Source of the DNA: Verrucomicrobiota bacterium
GTDB taxonomy: Bacteria; Verrucomicrobiota; Verrucomicrobiia; Verrucomicrobiales; DEV007
Length of the DNA stretch: 12,964 bases
Reading direction: 5' to 3'
Assembly (NCBI GenBank): GCA_020629815.1
Contig: JAHDCN010000050.1
Coordinates: 1 to 12,964, forward strand
Part shown: positions 1 to 6,146 of the stretch, piece after piece
Numbering within the stretch: the first letter of the stretch is position 1
Layout of the letters: every line of letters begins with the position of its first letter
Notes under the pieces: generated by a model
Told to the model about the DNA's origin: nothing
What the model saw: the letters and a program-made list of their open reading frames with translations, nothing else
Databases searched by the model: none
Program-made: the position numbers and the translations under genes

Positions 1-2
1 GC

Positions 3-92
3 GCCAAGCTGACGACTCTCACCAAGGATCAAGCCGACTACATTGGCGTTCCCGTCGAGGGCCCTTACAAGCCGGAGCTTTACCGCTACTAG
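3..92 (+). CDS. ahcY: S-adenosylhomocysteine hydrolase, C-terminal end (partial)
   Basis: The last 29 codons of a gene that begins before the window, in the frame starting at base 3 and stopping at TAG 90-92. The translation contains LTKDQADYIGVPVEGPYKP and ends in YRY. This matches the characteristic C-terminus of adenosylhomocysteinase, where a lysine and tyrosine of the tail reach into the NAD site of the neighbouring subunit. The enzyme is cytosolic and splits S-adenosylhomocysteine into adenosine and homocysteine in the activated-methyl cycle. Only the tail is visible, so integrity of the rest cannot be judged, but the signature is very specific. A strong terminator follows 23 bp after the stop. 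Confidence 0.93.
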   Translation, partial: AKLTTLTKDQADYIGVPVEGPYKPELYRY

Positions 93-114
93 GCTTCCTT
101 TTTACAGGATTTCA

Positions 115-156
115 CAAAAAACCGGTCGTTGGATTTTCCGACGACCGGTTTTTTTG
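115..156. terminator. Bidirectional intrinsic terminator between ahcY and the MerR-like gene
   Basis: ACCGGTCGT (121-129) pairs perfectly with ACGACCGGT (141-149). The stem extends inward through TGGA/TCCG to a 3-nt TTT loop, giving about 13 pairs including one T-G wobble. It is flanked by an A-run (116-121) on the left and a T-run (149-155) on the right, so a U-tract follows the hairpin when read from either strand. It lies between two convergent genes, as expected for a shared terminator. Confidence 0.92.
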
Positions 157-178
157 TGTCAAAATTTCAGACTGCGAA

Positions 179-874
179 CTACGCCTTCTTACCTTTCGCA
201 TTATTCTGCGCAAATCGAGCGGAGAGTTCCTTCCGAATTTTACGAACCTCACGGAGGGCCGCCCCGAAGCGCTGCATGAGCTCTTTCTTTCCCGGGCCTG
301 CTGGAACAGTGAAGCCACGTGCGGCGTGAAGTTCCAAGCCAGGAACGATCGTCACGCGAATCCATGGACCGGAAGCGGTCGGCTCGTCGGCTGATTTTTG
401 TTTTGCCGGCTTTGTTTGCGAGTCGGCAAACAGCAGCTGCATCAGCTGTTTTTCACCCAGCCCGTCGACCATGGTTTTCAGCTGTCGCCCCCGATTGCCA
501 AGAGCAAGCCCCCGCCGGATCGCCAGCAGTTGCAGCAAATGGGTGAAACCATAAACCGCTTTTTTGCCATCACGCGATGGAGCAGAGATCATTTCCCGGT
601 TCTGGTAGTTTCGGATATTCCGCTTGGTAATTTCCTCAGCGACTCGACCATCGGAATCCCCCTGAAACAGACCGGGATTGTTCTTCACAATTCGATTGGC
701 ACGATTGACCAATTGTTCAATACCGAGCTCCGGCCCGGAATCCTTTAGTTTCTTCAGTCGATCGCGCAGCAAGTTCGGCTTTTGATGACTGGCTTGTTTT
801 TTCGCCACACGAGCACGTTTCTTCGCAGCACGGGCTGCTTTTTTCTTTGGAGATGGTTTTTGATTTTCTTTCAT
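179..874 (-). CDS. MerR-like HTH protein with basic N-terminal tail
   Basis: The 231-residue product begins with a very Lys/Arg/Ala-rich segment (residues 9-32). Residues about 78-135 resemble a MerR-type winged-helix domain: EITKRNIRNYQNREMISAPS matches the helix-turn-helix plus 'RxYQxxGLIxPxR' wing pattern, followed by GFTHLLQLLAIRRGLALG. A C-terminal part (170-222) holds VTIVPGLELHAARGF and a charged amphipathic helix. There is no cysteine in the protein, so thiol metal sensing of the MerR/CueR kind is unlikely. The start was placed at ATG 872-874, just before the basic tail. An in-frame ATG at 899-901 and further upstream codons are possible, and no Shine-Dalgarno is seen at either. It diverges from the Nramp-like gene across 156 bp containing two dyads. 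A DNA-binding role is family inference; the target is unknown. Confidence 0.8.
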   Translation of the reverse strand: MKENQKPSPKKKAARAAKKRARVAKKQASHQKPNLLRDRLKKLKDSGPELGIEQLVNRANRIVKNNPGLFQGDSDGRVAEEITKRNIRNYQNREMISAPSRDGKKAVYGFTHLLQLLAIRRGLALGNRGRQLKTMVDGLGEKQLMQLLFADSQTKPAKQKSADEPTASGPWIRVTIVPGLELHAARGFTVPAGPGKKELMQRFGAALREVRKIRKELSARFAQNNAKGKKA

Positions 875-895
875 AAGTGAAAATACACCATTTAA

Positions 896-917
896 TGACA
901 TTGTCACTATTTTAGTG
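896..917. promoter_or_regulatory. Two overlapping dyads in the divergent intergenic region (candidate operator)
   Basis: TGACA-T-TGTCA (896-906) is a perfect 11-bp palindrome. It shares its last two bases with a second perfect dyad, CACTA-TTT-TAGTG (905-917). They lie 22-43 bp upstream of the chosen ATG of the minus-strand MerR-like gene. The second dyad contains TAAAAT on the minus strand, which could be a -10 element, although no good -35 pairs with it. Position and symmetry suggest a binding site, possibly for the adjacent MerR-like protein. This is inference. Confidence 0.4.
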
Positions 918-974
918 TTAATTTTTAGCAAACCGGACCATTCAGCTGTGTCAGAAAGGACGGATTCAACGACC

Positions 975-1002
975 TTGACGCTTTTGTCGCAGCCGGTAGA
1001 AT
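975..1002 (+). promoter_or_regulatory. Sigma-70-like promoter for the Nramp-like gene
   Basis: TTGACG (975-980, 5 of 6 to consensus) is followed after 16 bp by TAGAAT (997-1002, 5 of 6). This would start transcription near 1009 and leave a leader of about 22 nt containing the GGAG ribosome binding site at 1021-1024, 6 nt before the ATG. It is the best-scoring promoter-like match I noticed in the window. Confidence 0.6.
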
Positions 1003-1030
1003 CGCAACTCACCCTTCACAGGAGATTTTC

Positions 1031-2728
1031 ATGAGTGATAGTGCGATCAACGAACAGGAAACCGCTGAGTTAGCGGAAATTAATAAGCAGGGACTGGGCA
1101 AAAGGCTGGGTTACTACACGAAGAAATCCGGTCCCGGTTGGCTGCAGGCAGCGATTACTCTTGGAGGAGGATCACTGGCCAGTGCCTTGTTCCTGGGCGT
1201 GTTGCTCGGTTACAATATGATGTGGCTGCAACCGTTGGCGATGATCCTCGGTGTCATCATGTTGAGCGCCATTTCCTACGTGACTCTCTCAACCGGAGAG
1301 CGACCATTTGGCTCGATCGCCCGAAACGTTAGCCCGATTCTGGCATGGGCATGGCTGATTGCTGCGATGATGGCAAACATCGTCTGGTGTCTGCCGCAAT
1401 TTGCGCTGGCCTCCGGTGCGGTTCAGCAAAACTTGATTCCTTCCCTCGATGGCAATACGGCAGCACCCTGGATCATTGGTGCCGTAGTTCTGGTCCTCGC
1501 CGCAATCGTAGTCAAAGCGTATGACTCGAACAGCAAAGGCGTAAAGCTGTTTGAAATGATCCTGAAAATCCTGGTTGGGATCGTGGTGGTTTCATTCTTT
1601 GTCGTGGTATTCAAACTCTCCACTTCCGGTGCTCTGGACTGGGGCAAAATTCTGAAAGGGTTTGTGCCGAATCTGAGCTTCTTGAAAGATCCTGCTCCTG
1701 AAGTCGCGGCTGCCGTCCAGGCGACCGGTGATCATTCATCGACCTGGAGTTCTATGATCGGTGGTTTGCAGAAAGACAAGATCATTGCAGCCTTCGGAAC
1801 AGCGGTGGGTATCAACATGACCTTTTTGCTGCCGTATTCGATGCTTCGCAAAGGCTGGGGCAGAGAACACCGCGGCCTCGCACGCTTCGACCTTTCCACT
1901 TGTTTGATTATCCCTTTCATGATCGCAACCGGTTGTATTGTGATTGCAGCAGCCAGCCAGTTTCACGCGAAGTCTGCCGACATTTTGAATGAAGACGGAA
2001 CGGTGATCGCCGGAAAAGAGGCAAGCTTCAACGGCGTGGCCGACAAATTTGTAAAAGTGCAATATGCCGATGCCATCGCTGCGGTTAGCGGAGACGATGC
2101 AAAGGCAGCCAAGGTCGCTGAGCTTCGCGACAAACTGCCTTTGGCAGACAAAAAAGTCGCAGCCATGATGGTGGATCGCAAAGACCGCGATCTGGCGAAA
2201 TCCCTTTCCACTCTGGCAGGGGAAAATGTGGGCAAGCTGATCTTCGGTATCGGTGTGCTGGGAATGGCCATCTCTACCATCATCATTCTCATGCTGATCA
2301 ACGGCTTCTGCCTGTGCGAGGCTCTCGGTCAACCAAACAACAAGAAACTGCACTTTCTCGGCAGTCTGATTCCCGGAATTCTCGGCGTTTGTTTCCCGCT
2401 GGTCTGGACTGGAGAATCAAAAGCCGCGCTGGCGATCCCGACTTCTGTGATTGGGAGCTCTCTCCTGCCGATTGCCTACTTCATTTTCTTCCTGATGATG
2501 AATTCGAAACGCCTGCTCGGCGACGCTGCACCAACCGGAGGCAGCCGACTCATTTGGAATGTGCTGATGATCATCGCCACAGGTCTCGCAACACTCGGTT
2601 CAATTTGGGCATTGAAAGACAAAATGTGGGGCTCATTCCCGGTAGGGAAGCTCGGCATTGGAGTCATCCTGCTTCTATTCGTCATCGGCATCGTGGGATT
2701 CATGTCCCGCAATCGACGCGCTGCCTAG
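1031..2728 (+). CDS. Divergent Nramp-family-like membrane transporter
   Basis: A 565-residue polytopic protein with about 11 hydrophobic segments. The first, GPGWLQAAITLGGGSLAS (residues 34-51), aligns with Nramp TM1 (GPGFL...DPGN), but DPGN is replaced by GGGS. In the TM6-like segment (about 252-270, FGTAVGINMTFLLPYSML) the metal-binding MPHN is replaced by GINM. Both ligand motifs that bind Mn/Fe in Nramp are therefore absent. An unusually long hydrophilic loop (about 312-398) rich in Asp, Lys and Ala lies between two membrane segments. The start has GGAG at good spacing and a promoter upstream. A Gfo/Idh/MocA gene follows after 22 bp, so the two may be co-transcribed. The fold assignment is by motif recall; the substrate cannot be named, and classical divalent metal uptake should not be assumed. 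Confidence 0.75.
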   Translation: MSDSAINEQETAELAEINKQGLGKRLGYYTKKSGPGWLQAAITLGGGSLASALFLGVLLGYNMMWLQPLAMILGVIMLSAISYVTLSTGERPFGSIARNVSPILAWAWLIAAMMANIVWCLPQFALASGAVQQNLIPSLDGNTAAPWIIGAVVLVLAAIVVKAYDSNSKGVKLFEMILKILVGIVVVSFFVVVFKLSTSGALDWGKILKGFVPNLSFLKDPAPEVAAAVQATGDHSSTWSSMIGGLQKDKIIAAFGTAVGINMTFLLPYSMLRKGWGREHRGLARFDLSTCLIIPFMIATGCIVIAAASQFHAKSADILNEDGTVIAGKEASFNGVADKFVKVQYADAIAAVSGDDAKAAKVAELRDKLPLADKKVAAMMVDRKDRDLAKSLSTLAGENVGKLIFGIGVLGMAISTIIILMLINGFCLCEALGQPNNKKLHFLGSLIPGILGVCFPLVWTGESKAALAIPTSVIGSSLLPIAYFIFFLMMNSKRLLGDAAPTGGSRLIWNVLMIIATGLATLGSIWALKDKMWGSFPVGKLGIGVILLLFVIGIVGFMSRNRRAA

Positions 2729-2750
2729 TTTTCGCCAACCATATTGAATT

Positions 2751-3791
2751 ATGAAATTCGGAATCATTGGTGTTGGCATGATTGCCAACTTCCATGCGAA
2801 GGCGATTGCCGCGATGGAGGGTGGCGAACTGCACTCCTTTTACGGTCGCCGTCAGGATGCCGTTGATGAAATGGTCGCTGAAAACGGCGGCAAGGGATTC
2901 ACCGATTTGGATGAGTTTCTCGCCGATCCAGAACTCGAAATCGTTACCATCGCTACACCCAGTGGCGCTCATCTGGAACCAGCTGTCGCTGCTGCCAAAG
3001 TCGGCAAACACGTGATCTGCGAAAAGCCGCTGGAGGTAACCCCGGAGAGAATCGACCAAATGATTGCAGCCTGTGAAGAGGCCGGAGTTACCTTGTCCGG
3101 AATTTTTAACCGGAGGTTTCATCCGGCCATGGATGCCTTCAAAAAGGCGGTTGATGATGGTCGTTTCGGAACGCTGGCGATTTGTGATGCGCAGGTGAAG
3201 TGGTATCGCGATCAGGCTTACTACGATTCCGGAGCCTGGCGTGGAACCTGGGCGCTTGATGGAGGCGGTGCCTTGATGAACCAATCGATCCACTTAATCG
3301 ATCAATTGATTTACCTTGCCGGTGATGTAGCAGCCGTTTCCGCAAGCATGTCCTGCCTCGCGCATGAAGGAATCGAAGTCGAAGATACCGCCGTGGCAAT
3401 TCTGGAATTCAAGAACGGAGCCAAAGGAACGATCCAGGGATCTACCGCCTGTTGGAAGGGATATCCGGCAGAGGTCAATCTATCCGGCGATAAAGGTTCG
3501 GCCTTCCTCGCTGACGAGAAGTTCCGGATCTGGGATTTTCAGGAAGAGGCGGTCGAAGATCAGGCGGTTTTCGACAACTTGATGTTGGATTCCGAAGGCG
3601 ACGGACTTGGCGCAAGTGACCCCAGCGCAATTAACTTCACCGGACACAAACTGAATTTTGAAGACGTAGTCACCGCGATCTCAGCAGGCAAAGAGCCTAC
3701 CGTTGGCGGCAAAGAAGCCCGCCGTGCCGTCTCTTTGATTTGCGCAATTTACGAAAGCGCTCGCAACGGCGGCAAGCGCGTCGAATTGTGA
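2751..3791 (+). CDS. Gfo/Idh/MocA-family oxidoreductase
   Basis: A 346-residue protein of typical length for NAD(P)-dependent sugar or cyclitol dehydrogenases. The N-terminal Rossmann fold opens with GIIGVGMIANFHAKAI (residues 4-19, GxGxxA-type dinucleotide site). The family signature CEKPLEVTPE has EKP at 91-93, where Lys92 is the expected catalytic lysine. The C-terminal alpha/beta domain has DGGGALMNQSIHLIDQL (170-186) with the conserved His181 and Asp184. No signal peptide is present, so it is probably cytosolic. It starts 22 bp after the transporter with no clear Shine-Dalgarno. The pairing would suit uptake plus oxidation of a small polyol or sugar, but that is inference, since this family is too broad for a substrate call. 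Confidence 0.93.
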   Translation: MKFGIIGVGMIANFHAKAIAAMEGGELHSFYGRRQDAVDEMVAENGGKGFTDLDEFLADPELEIVTIATPSGAHLEPAVAAAKVGKHVICEKPLEVTPERIDQMIAACEEAGVTLSGIFNRRFHPAMDAFKKAVDDGRFGTLAICDAQVKWYRDQAYYDSGAWRGTWALDGGGALMNQSIHLIDQLIYLAGDVAAVSASMSCLAHEGIEVEDTAVAILEFKNGAKGTIQGSTACWKGYPAEVNLSGDKGSAFLADEKFRIWDFQEEAVEDQAVFDNLMLDSEGDGLGASDPSAINFTGHKLNFEDVVTAISAGKEPTVGGKEARRAVSLICAIYESARNGGKRVEL

Positions 3792-3880
3792 CCCCCTCTC
3801 AACTCGACAAGGTCTTCAGGAGACAGGTCGAAAAACCTGGCTTTGTGGCTACCCGATTGTCACCTTCAAGAAATACCATG

Positions 3881-4237
3881 ATGGCAAATGATAACGGCTC
3901 GGACACACCGGAAGAAAGCATGCGCTATGGGATTATCGGTGAAGACTTATCTTCCGACGAGGAGAAACTAGAGAAGTATACCGGAGAAGTAGATTGGTCG
4001 TATTTGGAGAAACACTACGCCGCCGGTTCCCTGGTCTACGTCGATCCATCGCTGGACCTAATCGAGGTCGGCAAGGCCTTTTCGGCCGATGATACGGATA
4101 AAGTCCAAGCCTGGAGGAAGTCGGGAGATATCCTCCAGCCTTCCACTCCTCACGCCATGTATTGGGAGGAAAGTAATGCCAGATTCCTCGCGTTGGTAGT
4201 GACTCCGTTTGTGCTTGCGCAACCAGTGGAAGACTGA
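3881..4237 (+). CDS. DUF2288 family protein
   Basis: A small acidic soluble protein of 118 residues. From residue 29 to the end it carries the recognisable DUF2288 pattern: KLEKYTGEVDWSYLEKHYAAG, LVYVDPSLDLIEVGKAF, VQAWRKSGDILQPS and RFLALVVTPFVLAQP. The function of the family is unknown. The frame is open back to 3740 inside the end of the upstream gene, but the extension is arginine-rich, unlike the family, and overlaps that gene. The start was therefore set at the paired ATG-ATG (3878/3881); either is possible, and neither has a good ribosome binding site. The N-terminal 28 residues before the domain are Asp/Glu/Ser-rich and look like a flexible tail. Confidence 0.88.
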   Translation: MANDNGSDTPEESMRYGIIGEDLSSDEEKLEKYTGEVDWSYLEKHYAAGSLVYVDPSLDLIEVGKAFSADDTDKVQAWRKSGDILQPSTPHAMYWEESNARFLALVVTPFVLAQPVED

Positions 4238-4287
4238 TTTTTTGCAACTCACTGAATAGAGTTGGTGTTCTATCCGTTAAGAAAAAG

Positions 4288-4812
4288 ATGAAAATTGTGC
4301 TTACCCTTACCTGTTTACTCCTGGCTGTTTCCCCGGCTCTCGCAGAGCGGAGCAAATACACAGCAGACTACGTTCGGAATTTCAAGTCCGACCAAATCGA
4401 CCAGAAGGTCACCCTCGAAGTCGCCTGGATGAAACCAGTCAAGATGAAGGAGGAGAAGGATTACACCGTTGTGATCGCGCACACCTGGGACGAGCGAGAG
4501 AAGAACTTTGGTGGTACCATTCCAGTCGTTTTACTGTCAGAGGATCGGGTGGACCTCCTGAAAAAATACGATACCGCTCCTGATAAAGAAGGAGGAAAGT
4601 TTCGTGGGCGCGATCTCGACACACGCCGTCTGTCCGGAATTCTTCGCGAAGTTGGGAAGGGCAAGACTTTAGTGGTCGATCTTACCGATGGTAAAGTAGA
4701 TTTGTCTGAGCTCCGGAAACCGGAAGAGGACAAAGACGACGGAAAAGGTCGCAAGCCTGAGCCAAAGAAGCCTTTGAAAAAAGGTCCAGGGAAGAAGCCG
4801 GGCAAAAAGTAA
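4288..4812 (+). CDS. Secreted hypothetical protein with Lys/Pro-rich tail
   Basis: A 174-residue product with a clear Sec signal peptide: MKIVLTLTCLLLAVSPALA, with predicted cleavage after Ala19. There is no lipobox cysteine at the cleavage site, so a soluble periplasmic or exported protein is expected. The mature core (about 24-140) alternates short hydrophobic strands such as KVTLEVAWMKPV, YTVVIAHTW, TIPVVLLSE and LVVDLTDGKV with charged turns. This could be a small beta-barrel (OB-like) fold, though that is a guess from pattern only. Residues 142-174 are almost entirely Lys, Pro, Gly, Asp and Glu, ending in repeated GKK/PGKK, a strongly basic disordered tail that might bind nucleic acid or anionic polymer. 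Product not recognised. It ends 6 bp before the convergent M20 gene. Confidence 0.72.
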   Translation: MKIVLTLTCLLLAVSPALAERSKYTADYVRNFKSDQIDQKVTLEVAWMKPVKMKEEKDYTVVIAHTWDEREKNFGGTIPVVLLSEDRVDLLKKYDTAPDKEGGKFRGRDLDTRRLSGILREVGKGKTLVVDLTDGKVDLSELRKPEEDKDDGKGRKPEPKKPLKKGPGKKPGKK

Positions 4813-4818
4813 TACGCC

Positions 4819-5982
4819 TTAGCAGCGTTCCGCATACGCGCGGATAAAATCCCGATAAAAATCCACACCATTCAAGAGGTCCTCTGCCAGGAGATATTCA
4901 TCTTTGGTGTGGGCCTCTCGAATGTTTCCCGGGCCGACTGCGACCGCAGGGATGTCTCCCTCAGCCAGCCGCCCGGCGTCACAGAACCAGGGAGCGGTAG
5001 TGAGCTCAGATCCTATCGAGCGCAGCGCAGCCACGCCATCATGGTCACGATCTGTGCTCAAGGGGACAGAATCGACTGCAACTTCAAGGCTGACATTCTG
5101 ATCCGCTCCGATTTTATCGAGAAGATTTTTCACCAGGGCGACCGCTCCTCCCGCCTCACGCAGAGCCGGAGTTTCCCGAATATCCAGGGAAGCCCGGCAT
5201 AGATGCGGCACTATGTTTGTGCTGTGCCCTCCATTCAGCTTACCCAGATTTACTGTCGGCGAGCCGAGCAGCTCATCGTTGAATCCTGCCAGTGATTCCC
5301 TCAGCAAGGGCAACAGTTCCCGAAGAACTTCCATCATGGCTTCGACAGCATTATCCCCGCGCTCGGGCGTCGATCCATGAGCCGGTTTGCCCGAAGTAAT
5401 CAGGTCGATCCAGCAACACCCTTTGTGAGTAAAGACGGTCTGCAACTCAGTTGGTTCTCCCACGACAGCAAAATCAAACTGGCCCCGGTACTTTTTGGCA
5501 AAATGAATCGAACCCGGTTGCCCTGCTTCCTCCCCCATTAGACCCACAAAGGAAACCCGGATATCCATTTCGTGAATTTCATCCTTCAATTCGTACAAAG
5601 CCCACAGCATGGCCGCCATCGTTCCTTTGGTATCGCTTGCCCCGCGCCCAAGAATTTTGCCATCTTTTAGCTCTCCACCAAAGGGCTCGATCGTCATGTG
5701 TTTTACACTGACTGTGTCGGTATGCGGAGCGAACAGCAGAGACTTTACTGGATCATTCGTTCCGCGCATGTGGCCGATCACATTTGGCCGATCCGGCAGC
5801 ACTTCATCGTAAACGACCTCAGCGCCGCAGCGATTTTGTAAAAAATCCCCAACAAACCGGGCACACTTCCCTTCTCCCACGTTCTCTGCCTTCGTTCCCG
5901 GGTCGCCTTCCGGGTTCACACTGGGTATGCGAACTAGTGCCTGCAAAAGCTCGATTGGCGATGTGATCTGATCGATAGACAT
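4819..5982 (-). CDS. M20-family metallopeptidase / ArgE-DapE-type deacylase
   Basis: A 387-residue protein of normal M20 length. Zinc-site motifs are complete: APHTDTVSV (His87, Asp89), GRGASDTKG (bridging Asp117), MGEEAGQPGS (catalytic Glu151 and ligand Glu152), VVGEPTEL (Glu176) and REAHTKDEY (His358). The dimerisation domain carries SGKPAHGSTPERGDNAV with His202. The family removes acyl or amino-acid groups from amides, as in acetylornithine deacetylase, succinyl-diaminopimelate desuccinylase and peptidases. No arginine or lysine biosynthesis neighbour is present to choose among these. ATG 5982 was chosen because the domain starts there; a TTG 30 codons upstream would add an unlike, Phe-rich extension. 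No Shine-Dalgarno is evident. It converges on the secreted protein gene with a 6-bp gap and no room for a terminator. Confidence 0.93.
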   Translation of the reverse strand: MSIDQITSPIELLQALVRIPSVNPEGDPGTKAENVGEGKCARFVGDFLQNRCGAEVVYDEVLPDRPNVIGHMRGTNDPVKSLLFAPHTDTVSVKHMTIEPFGGELKDGKILGRGASDTKGTMAAMLWALYELKDEIHEMDIRVSFVGLMGEEAGQPGSIHFAKKYRGQFDFAVVGEPTELQTVFTHKGCCWIDLITSGKPAHGSTPERGDNAVEAMMEVLRELLPLLRESLAGFNDELLGSPTVNLGKLNGGHSTNIVPHLCRASLDIRETPALREAGGAVALVKNLLDKIGADQNVSLEVAVDSVPLSTDRDHDGVAALRSIGSELTTAPWFCDAGRLAEGDIPAVAVGPGNIREAHTKDEYLLAEDLLNGVDFYRDFIRAYAERC

Positions 5983-6090
5983 TTTTAGCAGAAATTGCGG
6001 GAAATAAGCGTTTCCGGGAAGAAATTTGAAAAATTTCGCGAATCTGCGCGGAAAATCCAAACCTTTCGTCAAAACTGAGCGAATATACGG

Positions 6091-6120
6091 TTGACACTAC
6101 ACCAAAAAAAAGGCCTTAAT
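6091..6120 (+). promoter_or_regulatory. Possible promoter for the Pro-rich protein gene
   Basis: A perfect -35 hexamer, TTGACA (6091-6096), is followed after 18 bp, which includes an 8-A run, by CTTAAT (6115-6120, 4 of 6 to consensus). It lies 27 bp before the ATG in the 164-bp divergent gap with the M20 gene. The rest of that gap shows nothing convincing. Confidence 0.4.
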
Positions 6121-6146
6121 GATGGCTGGTTGTAAAATTTTTTACC

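Noticed and set aside
1736..2353. 205-residue minus-strand open frame
   Set aside because: Shadow of the Nramp-like gene, His/Cys-rich random composition and no recognisable domain.
3824..3839. CAGGT/ACCTG hairpin upstream of DUF2288
   Set aside because: Five pairs with a 6-nt loop and no T-run; easily expected by chance.
3740..3880. N-terminal extension of the DUF2288 frame beginning inside the oxidoreductase gene
   Set aside because: The added 47 residues are Arg-rich, overlap the upstream gene in another frame and are unlike the family; the ATG-ATG at 3878/3881 is a better start.
4245..4264. CAACTC/GAGTTG hairpin after the DUF2288 gene as a terminator
   Set aside because: Only 6 bp with an 8-nt loop; the T-run precedes rather than follows the stem, so it would not terminate in the sense direction.
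5983..6072. 30-residue N-terminal extension of the M20 enzyme from a TTG
   Set aside because: Phe/Arg-rich extension is unlike the family and the domain begins right at ATG 5982.
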